DNA from: Parus major
Taxonomy: Eukaryota; Chordata; Aves; Passeriformes; Paridae
Assembly: GCF_001522545.3 (NCBI RefSeq)
Contig: NC_031799.1
Coordinates: forward strand, 39,819,265 to 39,883,264
Reading direction: 5' to 3'
DNA length: 64,000 bases
Made by a program: the position numbers and the translations under genes
Notes under the pieces: generated by a model
Seen by the model: the letters and a program-made list of their open reading frames with translations, nothing else
Database searches by the model: none
What the model was told of the DNA's origin: nothing
Part shown: positions 61,301 through 64,000 of the stretch, one piece after another
Layout of the letters: each line of letters starts with the position of its first letter
Position numbering within the stretch: position 1 is the stretch's first letter

Positions 61301-63339
61301 ATCTGGACAGATTTCTATTCCTTTCTGGCAGGAGGAATGGAAACCATCTCTTCCTCTGACTGTGGCAGCAAATTTTGTGGCAGCAAATTTTGTGGCAGCA
61401 AAGTGATTTCACCACTCACTTTTCTGATGCAAGCTGAGATCAAGTGTTTGCAAAACATTCTACTGCTGTACTTCGCCATTTAAATCAGAGAAAACCAAAA
61501 GACAGAGAAACCAAAACCAAATTTGCTAAATGAGACAGCAACCTGAAAGCAGTTGGAGATTTACTGTTATTTTGGGGATACGAAACGTGTTCCCATTTCT
61601 CAATACACCACTATTTTTCCAATATATGGATCTACAGTTCAGAAATAAGAACATGATGTCTTTTCTTTAATGGGAGTTCCTCTTTGAAATGTTACAAAAA
61701 AGGAAAGTGAATCTAGTAGCCAACTTAACCCTAAATTTAGGTCTGACTTTTGAAATTTGCACGTAAAATTTGCTTTTAGGCCCATTTACCTGAGTGTTGT
61801 TTTTCCTTCAAAATAAGGGATAAACCTTTGTACCTGTAAGTCTCTGTCCAGAATGTATATATCTATATAAATACCTGCATAGAGTGAGAGTCACTGAATG
61901 TTTCGGGGCAGTGAGGGTTTCACATGGGCATTTGTGCAATCATGAAAGGCCCATGTTTGAGGTCAAGGGTTGGGAACAAATAATGTGCTGCAAAAAGGAT
62001 CCATGTCTGACTATTCTTCCGGAGAAGATCAGAGATCTGTCTTGATTATTTCTTCCATTTTTCTCCTTGCCATACAGTAAAACTTTCTCACCTGTTCTCG
62101 CAACTATCTCTGATCTTTGGATTTCACTGGTTTTCTTGTTGGTAGATAGAAAGATGTGACAGCCCAACCTTCACAGGTTTCTTGGTCACTCTTTAAGTTC
62201 CATCCTGCAGATAGGATCTCTGGAACAGTGTTCTTTGAAAAGCTATCCGAAGAATTTCCGCCTACTAGAGAACATTATTTAAGAAGAAAACAGTTTTGAA
62301 TATATTTCTCTGTGCTGCAGTACTTTTCACTAGATAAGTGGCCAATGCAAAGAACCATCTTTTCTTTGCTGCTGTTTGAAATTTACAGAGGAAGCAAGTA
62401 GACAGATAAAGGTAATCTCCAGCTTTCAGGGGAAAGAAAATTGCTTTTAAGAAGCATTTTTTTGAGGAAAAGCATTTAAAAGTTTTTTCATTATTCTATG
62501 TGCATAGTTGTTCTTTGGTTAAATCTGTTTTTAAATTCATAGTTTTGTGTTGTGGTCCTACTTGAATCAAAGATTAATAACTATCAGGATCTTGCTCTTA
62601 TATCACTTAGGACTCTGCATACTTATACAGAGATAAAAAGTTCACTTCTTAAGATGATGCTTTCTTCTTAGCTCTAAGATATCAGAGCCTCTCATCTATA
62701 TGGGCACAGCATTCTCCCTATTAATTAACATGGTTAGGGATGACTTGTCAAGGTGGTACAAGCTCCCTATCTCATTACTTAGCAGCCCCATTCTTTAAAG
62801 AATAATAATTATCTCCTTTTTACTATACACTTTACAACTATTGAACATGGCTTTCAAAAAGACATTTTAAAAGAGCGTTATTTTCAGCTTACGGCTTGTA
62901 AACAAATGATCAAAAATTCTGAAACTGCTTAACATGAAGTAAATTGAAGTAAAAAAACCCCAAATATTGTCAGATCAGATCTGAAACAGAGTAATTTAGC
63001 ATGTAAGCAGCAAATCATGTGGAATTTGTTGATATCCAAGTAGAATTATGTTCCTGCCAAGATCAAGATAAATTTAATATATTCCTTTCCTACAAGGCAA
63101 CCACCCTTCTTATTAGCTCCTGATATTTTATTCCCTGAAGTCTGCCTTTAAGAGTACTATGCAAACAGTCCTCTTGTTGTATTTGGGTTTGGGGTTTTTT
63201 TTGTTTCCACTAAGACAAATCCAAACTTTCTCTTTTGTTGACATACAGTATTTGAGTAGAAAAATATGTAAATGGTAAAAATTATATCCAACATCTGACT
63301 CATACATTTAGTCCCACAGGCTTTCTTATGGGTGCAAAT
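58367..63339. other. AT-rich DNA, few identifiable features
   Basis: It holds a 15-bp triplicated unit (61361-61405) and a less AT-rich part at 60800-61220 where an unrecognised 106-codon minus frame (60914-61234) overlaps two plus frames. A 45-bp stretch at 59285-59329 sits between an acceptor-like and a CACAG|GTGAGG donor sequence. No transposon is recognised. Confidence 0.45.
61361..61405. repeat. Triplicated 15-bp unit
   Basis: TGTGGCAGCAAATTT occurs twice perfectly (61361, 61376), and a third copy diverges in its last three bases (TGTGGCAGCAAAGTG, 61391). It lies inside a short frame as repeated CGSKF residues, but the frame has no coding support. Confidence 0.95.
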
Positions 63340-64000
63340 GGCAGTGAGGCAAAAAGGAGGGTAGTGGTTAATGGCTGAAAGCCCATATGGAGATCAGAGA
63401 GTCTCTTGGGGGCTTGTAGGGGGACCCATACTGTGTAATATCCTGATGCATGAGATAGACAGCAGGATGGAGTGCACACCCAGGAAGTTTGCAGAAGATA
63501 CGAAGCTGAGTAGTGTGGTTTTCATGTGTCAGGGGTCAGATGCCATCCAGAGGGACCTGGAAAAGCTTGAGACTTAGGTCCATGGGAATCTCATAAGGTT
63601 TTACAAAATCAAGTGCAAGGTGCTGCACCTGGCCTATGGCAACCGTTGGTAACAAATGGAGATGAACAGGTCAAGAGCAGCCCTGGGGAGAAGGACTTGG
63701 AGAAGCTGAGAGATGAGGATGGACATGACCAAGCCATAGGCACTCCCAGCCCAGAAAGCCAAATGTGTCCTGGGCTGCATCCAAAGCAGTGTCACGAGGT
63801 AGATGATTCTCCTCCTCTGCTCCATCCTGATGCGATCTCAACTGGAGTGTTGCATCCAACTCTGGTGCCCTGAAACTCTGGTGAGTCCAGAGAAGGCCAT
63901 GAAGAGGATTCAAGAGGAAGCCTGGAAAAAAGAAATCTCTGGGGAGGTCTTACAGCAGCCTTCCAGTACCTAAAGGAGGCATATAAAAAATGGGGACAAA
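63340..64000 (+). mobile_element. CR1 LINE, 5'-truncated, continues beyond window
   Basis: At least 660 bp of CR1 in plus orientation, running off the right edge. The frame 63371-63577 translates the region around the reverse-transcriptase active site and reads KFAEDTKLSS where active CR1 has FADDTKL, so the first catalytic aspartate of the motif is kept as E/D order FAED rather than FADD. Later landmarks shared with the 53.1-kb copy are CCATCCAGAGGGACCTGGA, AAGGTGCTGCACCTGG, CACTCCCAGCCCAGAAAGCC and TTCCAGTACCTAAAGGAGGC. Small deletions and stops break the frame. It is an inactive fossil; the 3' tail lies outside the window. Confidence 0.94.

Noticed and set aside
1..64000. CRISPR arrays, operons, tRNA or rRNA genes
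   Set aside because: The sequence is vertebrate; the tandem repeats are pure microsatellites without spacers, and no tRNA or rRNA motifs were seen on either strand.

Overview
This 64-kb window is vertebrate nuclear DNA, almost certainly from a bird, and I find no complete, confidently identifiable protein-coding gene. The bird assignment rests on six CR1 LINE fragments of avian type and four or five long terminal repeats (LTRs) whose sequence matches, as I recall them, endogenous retrovirus families of birds, particularly songbirds. The DNA is AT-rich, has few CpGs, carries many homopolymer runs, and stops open reading frames quickly. Nearly all open frames over 60 codons are chance frames or lie inside transposon remnants. 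The window looks like a gene desert or the inside of a very large intron.

Layout. 1-168: assembly gap ending in a (GGGAA)n array. 1.7-4.9 kb: two solo LTRs of different families in the same orientation; the second (4316-4850) has a perfect 5-bp target-site duplication. 8.95-9.19 kb: CR1 3' end, minus strand. 12.3-13.0 kb: homeodomain/octamer-rich unique DNA that may be a conserved enhancer. 13.8-14.4 kb: CR1, plus strand. 16.0-17.5 kb: the most gene-like part, with a poly(A) tract, an isolated ~200-bp CpG island, a minus-strand polyadenylation-like site and a CpG-bearing segment open on both strands. 23.1-23.5 kb: G-rich DNA and a second (GGGAA)n array interrupted by a 240-bp gap. 25.6-26.5 kb: possible degraded LTR next to a perfect (CCCAT)16 array. 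28.65 kb: a 122-bp open stretch between good splice-site consensuses. 29.9-30.8 kb: a long minus-strand LTR. 35.5-36.0 kb: CR1, minus. 48.37-48.72 kb: an isolated GC-rich block. 53.1-54.3 kb: a longer CR1 with reverse-transcriptase remnants. 57.0-58.4 kb: an LTR abutting a minus-strand CR1. 63.3 kb to the end: another CR1 that runs out of the window.

No coordinated gene system can be reconstructed. The recognisable features are retroelement remnants (LINE copies and solo LTRs), simple-sequence arrays and a few cis-regulatory or exon candidates. I found no CRISPR array, operon, tRNA or rRNA. Candidate exons and enhancers are offered as testable hypotheses with low confidence; expression data or multi-bird alignment would settle them.
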